Source: Amylibacter marinus (GTDB lineage Bacteria; Pseudomonadota; Alphaproteobacteria; Rhodobacterales; Rhodobacteraceae). Taken from it: DNA of 64,000 bases. A program made the position numbers and the translations under genes. The stretch lies in assembly GCF_030160015.1 (NCBI RefSeq), contig NZ_BSNN01000002.1, positions 806,001 through 870,000 of the forward strand, written 5' to 3'. The notes beneath the pieces were generated by a model that saw nothing but the letters and a program-made list of their open reading frames with translations, did no database searches and was not told the DNA's origin. Positions 46,034-54,602 of this stretch are shown here, in pieces. Position 1 is the first letter of the stretch, and each line of letters begins with the position of its first letter.

Positions 46034-47695
46034 ATGAAAATCCTCATTCTTGGTGGTTACGGTGTATTTGGCGGGCGCTTGGCAGAGCTGTTGTGCAATA
46101 TACCTACGCTGGAAATTATTGTCGCTGGGCGCAACCTTGCCAAGGCCAAGGCCCAATGCCGCGCGCTACGCGGTGTGACACATTTCACGCCCTTAGCCTT
46201 GGATCGGGATGACATTCAACCGGCTCTGCTGGCCCACAGGCCTGATATCCTGATCGACGCCACGGGCCCATTCCAAGATTATGGCGAGAACCCTTATGCC
46301 GCCCTAAAGGCCTGTATAGAAACCCAAACCAACTATATAGATTTCGCCGATGGCGCTGATTTCGTCTTTGGTGTTTCCCAATTTGACCAAGCGGCCCAGC
46401 AGGCTGGTGTATTTTGCTTGTCTGGTGTTAGCTCTTTTCCGGTACTTACGGCAGCAGTTATGCGCGAGATTGCCCAAAAGATGGAGATAACCACGCTAAC
46501 AGGGGGTATTGCGCCCTCTCCATATGCTGGTATCGGGCTAAATGTTATGCGCGCGGTGATCAGCTATGCAGGCGGGGAGGTAACCCTGCTGCGCAATGGC
46601 AAAGAAATAAAGGCGAAAGGGCTGGCAGAAAGCCAGTATCACACAATTTCCCCACCCGGCATTTTGCCCTTGCGTCGTATTCGGTTTTCGCTGGTCGATG
46701 TACCTGATTTACGAGTTATCCCCCCAGAACATCCCCAGTTGCGCACCATCTGGATTGGCGCAGGCCCTGTGCCGGAATCTCTACATATTGCGCTAAACTT
46801 GCTGGCTAAATTACGCGCGGCCCTGCGCCTGCCCCCCCTTACCCGCTTTGCCGGACTTTTTTACCGCGTGCTAAATCTGATGCGTTTTGGCGAGCATCGT
46901 GGCGGAATGTTTGTATCCGCCACGGGGATCCATCAGGGGAGGCCCCATCGCATTAGCTGGCATTTAGTTGGCGAGGGCGACGACGGCCCTTATATCCCCG
47001 CGATGGCCATTGAGATCGTTGTTCGAAAAACTTTGGCAGGATCGCCCCCCGCCGCGGGGGCAAGAGAAGCCGTGAACGCAGTGGAATTGGCAGATTACGA
47101 TGCCCTATTTTCCAAACGTGCAATATCCACTGGGTTTCGCGAAACCACCAATTCACATGCGCCTCTGTATCGTCAAATATTGGAAGACAGCTACGATACC
47201 TTGCCAGAAAGCATACAAACACTGCATGATCTCGACGACCGAATGGAATTCAAAGGCCAAGTTGAAATCACATCGCCCCACAAGCGCCTGAACAGAATGA
47301 TTGCACGGCTGTTTCGTTTCCCGACCCAAAGCGGAGAAATGCCCGCCACCGTTCGATTTCAGCGCAATGTAGATGGTTCTGAGCGCTGGTCTCGTGATTT
47401 CAATGGCCATAAGTTCCACTCGGTTCAATCCAAAGGGTGCGGGAAATCCAAACACCTGATTGAAGAACGCTTTGGGCCCATCACCGTAGCCCTTGCGCTG
47501 GTTATCAAAGATCAGAAACTACACCTGATCGCACGCCATTGGAATATTCTGGGCATTCCAATGCCCCGCTTTTGCATGCCCAACGGCAAGGCAGTGGAGT
47601 ATCAACACAACAAAAAGTTTCATTTTGATGTGGAAATTCGCCTGCCGTTTATCGGACGATTGGTGCATTATAAGGGATGGCTTGGCCCTGAATAA
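46034..47695 (+). CDS. Saccharopine-dehydrogenase-like protein with DUF4166 C-terminus
   Basis: 553 residues from ATG 46034. The N-terminal Rossmann domain begins ILILGGYGVFGGRLAELL and has ILIDATGPFQDYGENPY and YIDFADGADFV. The C-terminal part (from about 380: DTLPESIQTLHDLDDRMEFK, MPATVRFQRNVDGSERWSRD) matches DUF4166, often fused to such dehydrogenases. The substrate is unknown. It is not close enough to true lysine-pathway enzymes to claim saccharopine. Confidence 0.75.
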   Translation: MKILILGGYGVFGGRLAELLCNIPTLEIIVAGRNLAKAKAQCRALRGVTHFTPLALDRDDIQPALLAHRPDILIDATGPFQDYGENPYAALKACIETQTNYIDFADGADFVFGVSQFDQAAQQAGVFCLSGVSSFPVLTAAVMREIAQKMEITTLTGGIAPSPYAGIGLNVMRAVISYAGGEVTLLRNGKEIKAKGLAESQYHTISPPGILPLRRIRFSLVDVPDLRVIPPEHPQLRTIWIGAGPVPESLHIALNLLAKLRAALRLPPLTRFAGLFYRVLNLMRFGEHRGGMFVSATGIHQGRPHRISWHLVGEGDDGPYIPAMAIEIVVRKTLAGSPPAAGAREAVNAVELADYDALFSKRAISTGFRETTNSHAPLYRQILEDSYDTLPESIQTLHDLDDRMEFKGQVEITSPHKRLNRMIARLFRFPTQSGEMPATVRFQRNVDGSERWSRDFNGHKFHSVQSKGCGKSKHLIEERFGPITVALALVIKDQKLHLIARHWNILGIPMPRFCMPNGKAVEYQHNKKFHFDVEIRLPFIGRLVHYKGWLGPE

Positions 47696-47768
47696 TACGC
47701 CAATAAATTCCTGTATTGTCCATGAGATTTTGCTTTCATTGGCCTCAAAACACCCCTAGATTGTGCTC

Positions 47769-48671
47769 ATGATAAATTCCTTTAATGGCCTAAGCACGAC
47801 GGCTCGGGCCTCAATTCTGATGATTATTGGCGTCCTATTCTTCTCATTCATGGATGGAATAGCCAAAGGACTTTCTACCAATTTTCACACCCTTGAGATC
47901 ATTTGGGCGCGCTACTTCTTTCAGTTCCTATTCTCTTGCCTTATTTTGTTACCCAACCTCACCCAATTGATGCGTACAAAATACCCAAAACTGCAGCTGA
48001 TCCGATCGCTGTTTCTATTTGGCGGCACTATGGGGTTCTTTTTCGCTATTGCCTATATGCCTCTGGCGGATGCCACAGCCATCTTTGAGGTGGCCCCTCT
48101 GATCATCACCACGCTAGCTTTTGTGGTTTTGAAGGAGCGCGTCGATTTGCGGCGCTGGATTGCAGTGATAGTTGGGCTTTTGGGGGCGCTGATTATCATT
48201 CGCCCAGGTAGCAGCGCCTTTAACATCTATAGCCTCTTACCGTTTTTCGCGGCCTTTTGCTTTGCCTGTTATACCGTATCAACACGCTTCTTAGGCCAAG
48301 AGGAAAATCCATGGACCAGCTTTTTGTACACGGGGCTGATCGGCACAATTCTAGCGACACTAATGGTACCCAGCGTGTGGCAAACACCCGATCTGTTCCA
48401 ATGGTTACACTTAGCGGCGGTTGGGGCATTTGGAATGATAGGGCACTTTTTCTTGATCCGTGCACTATTCATAGGCGAGGCATCATTTTTGGCACCATTC
48501 GCCTATATCAGCCTTGCGTTCAACGCGCTGTGGGGCGTGCTGTTTTACAACGAAGTTCCCGATATTTACGTTTTAATCGGATCCGCAATTATTGTAGGTG
48601 CAGGGATCATTATTTGGCGCATTGAGACCAAACAAAAGAAGAAAATCATCGTCCCCGCACCGCAATTTTAA
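47769..48671 (+). CDS. EamA/DMT family transporter
   Basis: 300 residues with ten hydrophobic helices in two EamA repeats (from LMIIGVLFFSFMDGIAKGLS; second from LLPFFAAFCFACYTVSTRFL). The conserved Glu/Pro region VAPLIITTLAFVVLKERVDL ends the first repeat. An inner-membrane exporter of metabolites or amino acids; the substrate is unknown. ATG 47769 is preferred over GTG 47763. It is convergent with the DUF1223 gene (13 bp apart). Confidence 0.85.
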   Translation: MINSFNGLSTTARASILMIIGVLFFSFMDGIAKGLSTNFHTLEIIWARYFFQFLFSCLILLPNLTQLMRTKYPKLQLIRSLFLFGGTMGFFFAIAYMPLADATAIFEVAPLIITTLAFVVLKERVDLRRWIAVIVGLLGALIIIRPGSSAFNIYSLLPFFAAFCFACYTVSTRFLGQEENPWTSFLYTGLIGTILATLMVPSVWQTPDLFQWLHLAAVGAFGMIGHFFLIRALFIGEASFLAPFAYISLAFNALWGVLFYNEVPDIYVLIGSAIIVGAGIIIWRIETKQKKKIIVPAPQF

Positions 48672-48684
48672 CCAACATATTCTG

Positions 48685-49407
48685 TTATGAGCCAGAGCCG
48701 GCCAATTTGCGTGCGGCAAAAACGGGGCCTGCGTTATATCCTTGGACAATTAGGGCATAATCGCCGGTTTTAGGCAGATCAAAACTGACAGTAGAGTTTG
48801 ATTTACCATCCCAGTTGCCAACCCGCGTAAAGCTTTTGACCGTATTCACATAGGAAATCGTGCGACCCGCATTCTCGCCGCGCTTGATCTTAACTGTTTC
48901 CATCGGCGAATATTCCACCAAATTCAGAACAGCGCGCCCCAATTCACCGGCATTACTGGCCAGCGAGACCTTGATGGTGTTTCCCTTTTGCGTCCAGCTG
49001 ACATCTGCCGCCTCGTGCTGGTTTCTCAGGGCTTTCACCGCCTGATTAATCCGCGAAACACTACGGCCAGATCCGCCCGCTACCTCAGCAACACCATTGA
49101 AAATCATCTGCGGTGTTACACGACGAGAACGTTTGATGATCTGCGCATTGTAGCGTGCCTGACGCTCACCAAATTTTGCGATAGCAAATTGGTCTTTCCA
49201 GCCAAGATAATCCCAGTAATCCACATGCATGCTTAAGGCGATCACATCATCATGTTTGGACAATTTACGCAGTATTTCATCTGCTGGTGGGCAAGAAGAA
49301 CACCCCTGAGATGTAAAGAGTTCTACCACAATCATGGTGTCGTCGGCCTGGGCCGCGGTTGCGGTTGCCAAAACAGCCGCTGATGCTAGTGTTTTAAAAA
49401 AATTCAT
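48685..49407 (-). CDS. DUF1223 exported thioredoxin-fold protein
   Basis: 240 residues. The signal peptide MNFFKTLASAAVLATATAAQ is followed by the thioredoxin-like core VELFTSQGCSSCPPADEIL, with the CxxC pair that defines DUF1223, and ALSMHVDYWDYLGWKDQFA. It is probably periplasmic and redox active; its role is unknown. In relatives this gene usually lies next to acnA and the ccm genes. Here two extra genes and an acnA remnant lie between it and ccmA. Confidence 0.85.
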   Translation of the reverse strand: MNFFKTLASAAVLATATAAQADDTMIVVELFTSQGCSSCPPADEILRKLSKHDDVIALSMHVDYWDYLGWKDQFAIAKFGERQARYNAQIIKRSRRVTPQMIFNGVAEVAGGSGRSVSRINQAVKALRNQHEAADVSWTQKGNTIKVSLASNAGELGRAVLNLVEYSPMETVKIKRGENAGRTISYVNTVKSFTRVGNWDGKSNSTVSFDLPKTGDYALIVQGYNAGPVFAARKLAGSGS

Positions 49408-49489
49408 GCTGTGTCCCACTTCGTCTATCGTTGACCTACCCTAGAAATCTATACGATAAAAAGCGAATAAAGAAAACGCGAGCACAGCG

Positions 49490-49942
49490 TTACAAAAACC
49501 AAACCCACCGCCCGGTACGGGCAAAATAATCCTCGGCTTCACGATCAAATGCCTCGCGCAGCTTACGTTCTTCTGGGGTGATATAATTTTTACCCAAGAA
49601 AAAAAACAGCCAAACCGCTGGCAAAAGCGCCTGAACAGATCCCAATAAAACACCCGTGCCGAGAACCAGTAACACCATGCCCAGATACATAGGGTTGCGC
49701 GAAATAGTGAACGGGCCGCCCACCATCAGGGTGCTCGGTTTTTGGCGCGGTACAATTGTGGTTTTGTACCTGCGAAACCAGATACCGGGCCATATCAGAA
49801 GAACCAGCGAAAGAGTAATCAGCCCATAGGCCAACAGTGGCATATCAAGCAATACAACAGGATAGAGCAAATGCAGCACCACCGCGCAAAAGCTGGCGAA
49901 AATGGTCCAAAACGGTGGGATGTTGAAATGTTTTAGGGTCAT
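49490..49942 (-). CDS. Isoprenylcysteine carboxyl methyltransferase-like membrane protein
   Basis: 150 residues from ATG 49942. Four to five helices (LLYPVVLLDMPLLAYGLITL and others) and the family signature GGPFTISRNPMYLGMVLLVL, then EERKLREAFDREAEDYFART. These are the marks of the ICMT/NnrU-like PEMT fold, which binds S-adenosylmethionine at the membrane. The substrate is unknown (phospholipid or small molecule). It lies between DUF1223 and the repeat protein, 60 bp after the latter, on the same strand. Confidence 0.8.
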   Translation of the reverse strand: MTLKHFNIPPFWTIFASFCAVVLHLLYPVVLLDMPLLAYGLITLSLVLLIWPGIWFRRYKTTIVPRQKPSTLMVGGPFTISRNPMYLGMVLLVLGTGVLLGSVQALLPAVWLFFFLGKNYITPEERKLREAFDREAEDYFARTGRWVWFL

Positions 49943-50002
49943 CGTTTCAAAAAGCACCAATAACTGGTGCTTTTCAAGGGGTAATAAATGAACGCACAAA
50001 GA

Positions 50003-50623
50003 TTAGATGTAATCCAATTCATCTTCTTCGTCCTCATTATGCTCGACTTCGTCATCCTCTTCCGCCGCAGCGTCTGGTGCCAATAACAAAGCAGTAAAGT
50101 TTAGAGGTTCTGCATTATCTGGGCTATCGGATTCTGGCCCCTCCTCTTCTGGCTCTTCTGGTGGGCGACACCGCCAATAGCTATACTTGCTGTACCCCCA
50201 GCGCGAGCCGCCGGCACTGCGAAAATTTGGCTCGGCATTATCTGGGCTATCTGATTCTGGGTCGTCCTCTTCTGGCGAACGGCACCGCCCATAGCTATAT
50301 TTGCTGTACCCCCAGCGCGATCCGCCAACACTGCGGAAACCTGGCTCGGCGTTGTTTGGGCTGTCTGATTCTGGATCGTCCTCTTCTGGCTCTTCTGGTG
50401 GGCGGCACCGCCCATAGCTATACTTGCTGTAGCCCCAGCGCGATCCACCGCCGCTGCGATAGCTTGGCTCGTCATCCTCTTCTTCTTCGTTTTCTTCTTC
50501 GCGTTCGCGCCTGTATCTGCGCCCATAGGATTGATAAGAGCTGCGATCCTGCTCTTCTTCCTCACGCCAGCGTTTCCGCCCTCTTCCACCTCTAGAACCA
50601 TAACCGAAACGGCCACCGCGCAT
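50003..50623 (-). CDS. Tandem-repeat protein with RG-rich N-terminus and acidic C-terminus (unrecognised)
   Basis: 206 residues, no family recognised. Order: an Arg/Gly start (MRGGRFGYGSRGGRGRKRW); a charged section with EEEEQD and RREREEENEEEEDDE; then three copies of a 38-41-residue unit centred on GGSRWGYSKYSYGRCRPPEE (copy 3 has YSYWRC), followed by ESDSPDNAEP; and a very acidic C-terminus. One Cys per unit is kept. It has no enzyme-like core or signal peptide and looks disordered, with aromatic and arginine residues like phase-separating or RNA/DNA-binding proteins. It is on the minus strand between the acnA remnant and a membrane methyltransferase gene. A strong AAGGAG-type site (ttacaaggagaat) precedes the ATG, so it is probably translated. 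Confidence 0.6.
   Translation of the reverse strand: MRGGRFGYGSRGGRGRKRWREEEEQDRSSYQSYGRRYRREREEENEEEEDDEPSYRSGGGSRWGYSKYSYGRCRPPEEPEEDDPESDSPNNAEPGFRSVGGSRWGYSKYSYGRCRSPEEDDPESDSPDNAEPNFRSAGGSRWGYSKYSYWRCRPPEEPEEEGPESDSPDNAEPLNFTALLLAPDAAAEEDDEVEHNEDEEDELDYI
50112..50471 (-). repeat. Three direct repeats (123, 114, 123 bp) within the repeat protein gene
   Basis: Units at 50112-50234, 50235-50348 and 50349-50471 are nearly identical over most of their length. The middle unit lacks 9 bp (three codons of the PEEP stretch). All keep the reading frame, so the array codes for the protein repeats and can expand or contract by slippage or recombination. Confidence 0.85.
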
Positions 50624-50849
50624 AATTATTCTCCTTGTAATAAAATAAATTCACATATTTGGGCCGCACCAAAAAGAATTGGATGTTCAAAATAATTTAA
50701 GAATCAATTTTGGCAGGCTTGCGCCTCAATTTAGACACATTTAAGACATATTTCAAGGCGCCAAAGTGTTAGTGTGGTGATTTTACTCACTAAAAAGCCG
50801 ATTTTAGCAACCTAGATGCAGTCATAATTTCAACATTTCCACCCCAGAT

Positions 50850-51707
50850 TTAGCTGAATTTAGCCAAATCACGCAAAACATAGTGCAGCACACTGCCCTG
50901 CTCGAGGTGTTCAACTTCGACTTCTGTATCGATCCGAGAGCACAGCTCGATATCGATGTTTCCCCAGTGGAATAGGTGATAGTACAGAGGGTAATTGATT
51001 GCGGCTTCAGCGTTCCCTCTTGCCCAGAAATAGTCGCGATCTCCTCGCCCGTTAGGCCAAGAGAATTGCGCGTATCCCCCTTAGGGAATTCAAATGAAGC
51101 AACACCCATACCCACCAAATTCGCGCGATGATCCCGCGCCATATCGCTCGCCCCCAAATATCGCGCAGGAACACATCCTTGCCATTGTCATTTTGGCCCA
51201 TGGGATCGCAGGTAAGATTGATATCCAAGGTGCCCGCAATTGCATCAGCCACAACACGGCCGTGGCGTGCAACTTCTCTACATCCTTAAGAACCAAATCG
51301 GTGCCGATTGTTCCCTCGGTCATCTCACCGGCAGCTCAAATCCAAAGACCTTAGGGATCGGCCTCGATACCCCTACTCCCCCCCAGCCTTGCACAAAGAC
51401 GCAGTTCACCATTGTCGTATGGCTATCGGTGCCCACCAATTTACTAGGATAGGCAATTTCACGCGGGTTATTCCCGCCTGTGCGACTCATGTGCCAAAGG
51501 CCTTGATATCCTCGGAGGAAATTGTCCTACCACCGTCCTCGAAGCGCACTATGTTTTCCAATATCACCCGTAGCACCGCCGGCGGTTTTGAGAAATCCTC
51601 TAATCCCGCCGCCTGAGCAGCAGGGATCGGGTAAAATCTAGCGCCCTCTCGCCAACCTGAAGCGTTCTGCGGGTTCTATTTGTGTCTTGTCTGACAGTCA
51701 CAGTCAT
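50850..51707 (-). pseudogene. acnA: Decayed aconitate hydratase gene (acnA remnant)
   Basis: Separate pieces in different minus-strand frames match AcnA in order. N-terminus: MTVTVRQDTNRTRRTLQVGE from 51707. Then AGLEDFSKPPAVLRVILENI with VRFEDGG (about 51620-51540). Then [20 protein letters not shown] (about 51480-51420). Then TEGTIGTDLVLKDVEKL (about 51320), ADAIAGTLDINL with KDVFLRDIWG (about 51250-51160), YGAGSSRE, NLVGMGVASFEF with SLGLTGEEIATISG (about 51130-51030), and the intact end EHLEQGSVLHYVLRDLAKFS to 50850. A full gene is about 2.7 kb; this is 0.86 kb with frameshifts and large internal deletions, including the Fe-S cysteine region. The start and end positions are those of a normal acnA. 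It cannot make an active enzyme. Confidence 0.93.
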
Positions 51708-51865
51708 GTTGGATCGACAATATTAAAAGGGTTATATTGCGCCTTCTATAAGCGATACCCCCTTCTCAGGCAAGAAATCCGCCTTGGGAATACATAGATG
51801 CGGGCCTCAGGCAAAGCACTGTCGTCAGGCTTCCTTTAGGGTGCGGATTAGGCTATGCCCAGCCC

Positions 51866-52483
51866 ATGAGCCTATTGATGAAAATTGAAAGCCTAACCTG
51901 TAGACGTGCAAGTACGCCTATTTTACAGGGTGTAAATTTAGAACTGCATTCAGGTATGATCACCGTTCTGCGCGGGCCAAATGGATCGGGCAAAACAACC
52001 CTGTTGCGCCATTTGGCAGGGTTGGGCTCTGATACCCAGGGCCTAGACACCGAGGAGATTGTTTTCAGCGGTCATTTAGATGCCATCAAAGCCACACTAA
52101 CCGTGGGGGAGAACCTTCGGTTTTGGGCGGGGGTTTATTCTAAGGCGCTTGATCCGGCGATCATCGAGAATTTTGAACTGTCTGACCTAATCGAGCGCCC
52201 AGCTGGGCGTCTATCGGCAGGGCAAAAGCGACGCTTGGGTCTGGCCCGTGTTGTTCTCTCGGGGGCAAAGGTCTGGCTATTGGATGAACCGACCGTTTCA
52301 CTGGATACGGCCAGCACGGATCGATTGGTTGCCCTGATCGCGGATCACTCTGCCCGCGGGGGGGCCTGTATCCTATCCACCCATATTGATCTTGCCCTAC
52401 CACAGGCACAAATCCTTGATATCACCCAGTTTAAGGCAAGCTCGCAAGAGGCCGATCCCTTCTTGAGTGGGGATTTCACATGA
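51866..52483 (+). CDS. ccmA: Heme exporter ATP-binding protein CcmA
   Basis: 205 residues. Walker A GPNGSGKTTLLRHLAG, signature GRLSAGQKRRLGLARVVL, Walker B VWLLDEPTVSLD. With CcmB it forms an ABC complex that releases holo-CcmE from CcmC in System I cytochrome c maturation. It begins the ccmABCDG operon, 158 bp from the acnA remnant; that gap must hold the promoter. It overlaps ccmB by 4 bp. Confidence 0.92.
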   Translation: MSLLMKIESLTCRRASTPILQGVNLELHSGMITVLRGPNGSGKTTLLRHLAGLGSDTQGLDTEEIVFSGHLDAIKATLTVGENLRFWAGVYSKALDPAIIENFELSDLIERPAGRLSAGQKRRLGLARVVLSGAKVWLLDEPTVSLDTASTDRLVALIADHSARGGACILSTHIDLALPQAQILDITQFKASSQEADPFLSGDFT

Positions 52484-53130
52484 TCCCGATTATTTTGCGC
52501 GATGTTCAATTGGCCCTACGATCCGGTGGGGGATTTGGCCTAACGTTGGCGTTTTTTTTGGTGCTGGTGATGTTTGTCCCCTTTGGGATTGGTGCGAACC
52601 TAGAACTCTTGGCGCGGATCGCGCCGGGCATGCTGTGGATCGGGGCATTGTTGTCCTGCATCCTGTCTCTGGATCGGATTTTCCAACTCGATTGGGAGGA
52701 TGGCACCCTCGAGGCTCTGGCGACCTCGCCCATTCCGCTGTCGGGGATTGTGTTATCCAAGGCCACCGCCCATTGGATCACCACCGGCCTGCCCCTAACG
52801 ATGATATCCTTGCCGTTGGGGTATCTGTTAAATCTGCCGCCTGCACAATATGGGCTGGTTTTGCTCTCTTTGCTCTGTGGCACGCCAGCACTATCATTTA
52901 TCGGGGCCTTTGGGGCGGCCCTGACTGTGGGGGTAAAGCGGGGGGGCTTGTTATTATCGTTGCTGGTGATGCCGCTTTATATCCCCACGCTGATCCTTGG
53001 GGCACAATCGGTGGCGGTGGGCACAGCAGAGCCTGGAATCATGCTGGCACTTTTGGCGGCATTATCACTATGCTGTGTGGTCTTCATACCCGCGGTTAGC
53101 GCACTGGCACTGCGCGCGAATTTGCGATAA
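52480..53130 (+). CDS. ccmB: Heme exporter permease CcmB
   Basis: 216 residues, six hydrophobic helices. Family markers: start IPIILRDVQLALRSGGG, QLDWEDGTLEALATSPIPLS and VMPLYIPTLILGAQSVA. It is the permease partner of CcmA. It overlaps ccmA by ATGA. A gap of 68 bp to ccmC follows. Confidence 0.92.
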   Translation: MIPIILRDVQLALRSGGGFGLTLAFFLVLVMFVPFGIGANLELLARIAPGMLWIGALLSCILSLDRIFQLDWEDGTLEALATSPIPLSGIVLSKATAHWITTGLPLTMISLPLGYLLNLPPAQYGLVLLSLLCGTPALSFIGAFGAALTVGVKRGGLLLSLLVMPLYIPTLILGAQSVAVGTAEPGIMLALLAALSLCCVVFIPAVSALALRANLR

Positions 53131-53198
53131 ATTCGCCGCATTGACCCAACGGTCCCTTCATTCTATGCCACGACTAACAAAACAGGAAACCTTGCCCA

Positions 53199-53924
53199 AT
53201 GTCTTTATGGGAATACGCAAATCCAGCCAAGTTTATGGCGCTTAGCACGCGGGTATTGCCAGCCCTTGCCTGTGCCAGCGCAGTGCTGTTGCTGAGCGGG
53301 CTGATCTGGGGCTTTTTCTTTACCCCAGATGATTACAAGCAAGGCTCTACAGTCAAAATCATATTCCTGCATGTGCCCACTGCCTTGATGGCGATTAATG
53401 CATGGCTGATGATGCTGGTGGCGTCTTTGATTTGGCTGGTGCGCCGCCACCATGTATCCGCCCTAGCGGCCAAGGCGGCGGCGCCAATAGGCATCACCAT
53501 GACCTTGATCGCACTGGCCACCGGTGCAATTTGGGGCAAGCCTATGTGGGGAACCTATTGGGCATGGGATCCCCGCCTGACCTCTTTTATGATTTTACTG
53601 GTGTTTTATCTTGGTTATATGGCGCTGTGGCGCGCGATCGAGGATACGGATTTGGCTGCAGACCTGACCTCAATCCTTTGCATGGTTGGGTCTGTCTTTG
53701 CCTTGCTGTCACGCTATGCAGTGAATTTCTGGTCTCAGGGCCTGCACCAAGGAGCCTCACTCTCGCTGGATAAAGAGCAACATGTCGACAACGCGTTCTA
53801 CTTTCCGCTGGTTATTTGCATGCTCGGGATGGGTCTGTTGTTTATCACCCTAGTTTTGATCCGTACACGTACAGAGATCCGCTTACGCCGCCTATCTGCG
53901 TTACAAAAAAGGACTAGCCAATGA
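53199..53924 (+). CDS. ccmC: Heme-handling protein CcmC
   Basis: 241 residues, six helices. The tryptophan-rich WWD-type motif is WGKPMWGTYWAWDPRLTS, with conserved histidines before (IIFLHVPTALMAIN) and after (NFWSQGLHQGASLSL). It attaches heme to CcmE in the periplasm. It overlaps ccmD by ATGA. Confidence 0.95.
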   Translation: MSLWEYANPAKFMALSTRVLPALACASAVLLLSGLIWGFFFTPDDYKQGSTVKIIFLHVPTALMAINAWLMMLVASLIWLVRRHHVSALAAKAAAPIGITMTLIALATGAIWGKPMWGTYWAWDPRLTSFMILLVFYLGYMALWRAIEDTDLAADLTSILCMVGSVFALLSRYAVNFWSQGLHQGASLSLDKEQHVDNAFYFPLVICMLGMGLLFITLVLIRTRTEIRLRRLSALQKRTSQ

Positions 53925-54085
53925 TTGATCTTGGGAAATATAGCGAAACTGTACTGGTTTCTTATGCAGTTTCTATCTTGCTGTTGGCGCTATTGATCTG
54001 GATCACATTTGCACAATCCAAATCCGCCAAGAAGGCCCTGTTGGCCGAAGAAGCCCGCAACGCGAAGGCCAACGAGAATGCCTAA
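53921..54085 (+). CDS. ccmD: Heme exporter protein CcmD
   Basis: 54 residues: MIDLGKYSETVLVSYAVSIL opens a single membrane helix, followed by a basic, Ala/Lys-rich tail ending KANENA. Size, topology and place between ccmC and ccmG fit CcmD, which helps hold the CcmABC complex and release CcmE. It overlaps ccmC by 4 bp and ccmG by 8 bp. Confidence 0.9.
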   Translation: MIDLGKYSETVLVSYAVSILLLALLIWITFAQSKSAKKALLAEEARNAKANENA

Positions 54086-54602
54086 AATCAATCCTCTATA
54101 CCTGTTACCGCCGGTTATATTCATCGGCCTTGCTGTGATGATGTTCGTGGGCTTGCAACGCGAAAACCCGAATGATCTGCCCAGTCAAATGATCGGACGC
54201 CCGGCACCGACGCTAACCACAACGCCACTTGCCGGCCATGCCATGCTCACGCAGGATGATTTGCAAAAATCAGAGGTGAAGATTGTAAACTTCTGGGCCA
54301 GCTGGTGTGCGCCTTGCCGTGTGGAACATCCCAATATTCAAGCCCTCGCCGATATGGGTATAGCGATATACGGGATCAATTATAAAGACAAAGCAGAGCA
54401 GGCCAATCAATTCCTGAATTCACTGGGCAACCCCTATGCCAAGATTGGCGCAGATGCAGGGCGAACGGGGCTGGACTGGGGATTATACGGAGTTCCAGAA
54501 ACCTTTGTTATCGGCCCCGATGGTCGAGTTTTGTATCGTCACGCGGGCCCCGTTACGACCCGCGTGATGAATGACACAATTCTGCCGCTGCTGGCGAATT
54601 AA
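54078..54602 (+). CDS. ccmG: Thiol:disulfide interchange protein CcmG/DsbE
   Basis: 174 residues from ATG 54078, inside the ccmD end. An N-terminal anchor (LYLLPPVIFIGLAVMMFVGL) is followed by a periplasmic thioredoxin domain with the active site NFWASWCAPCRVEHP and the cis-proline region YGVPETFVIGPDG. It reduces apocytochrome c cysteines for heme attachment. The stop shares TTAA with the ribH stop on the other strand. ccmE, ccmF and ccmH are not in the window. Confidence 0.93.
   Translation: MPKINPLYLLPPVIFIGLAVMMFVGLQRENPNDLPSQMIGRPAPTLTTTPLAGHAMLTQDDLQKSEVKIVNFWASWCAPCRVEHPNIQALADMGIAIYGINYKDKAEQANQFLNSLGNPYAKIGADAGRTGLDWGLYGVPETFVIGPDGRVLYRHAGPVTTRVMNDTILPLLAN

Noticed and set aside
50112-50471. 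Direct repeats considered as a CRISPR array or other non-coding array
   Set aside because: Units are adjacent without unique spacers and keep a reading frame; no cas genes are present.
50161-50595. 144-codon plus-strand frame over the repeat array
   Set aside because: It repeats only because the opposite gene repeats; codons and start context favour the minus-strand gene.
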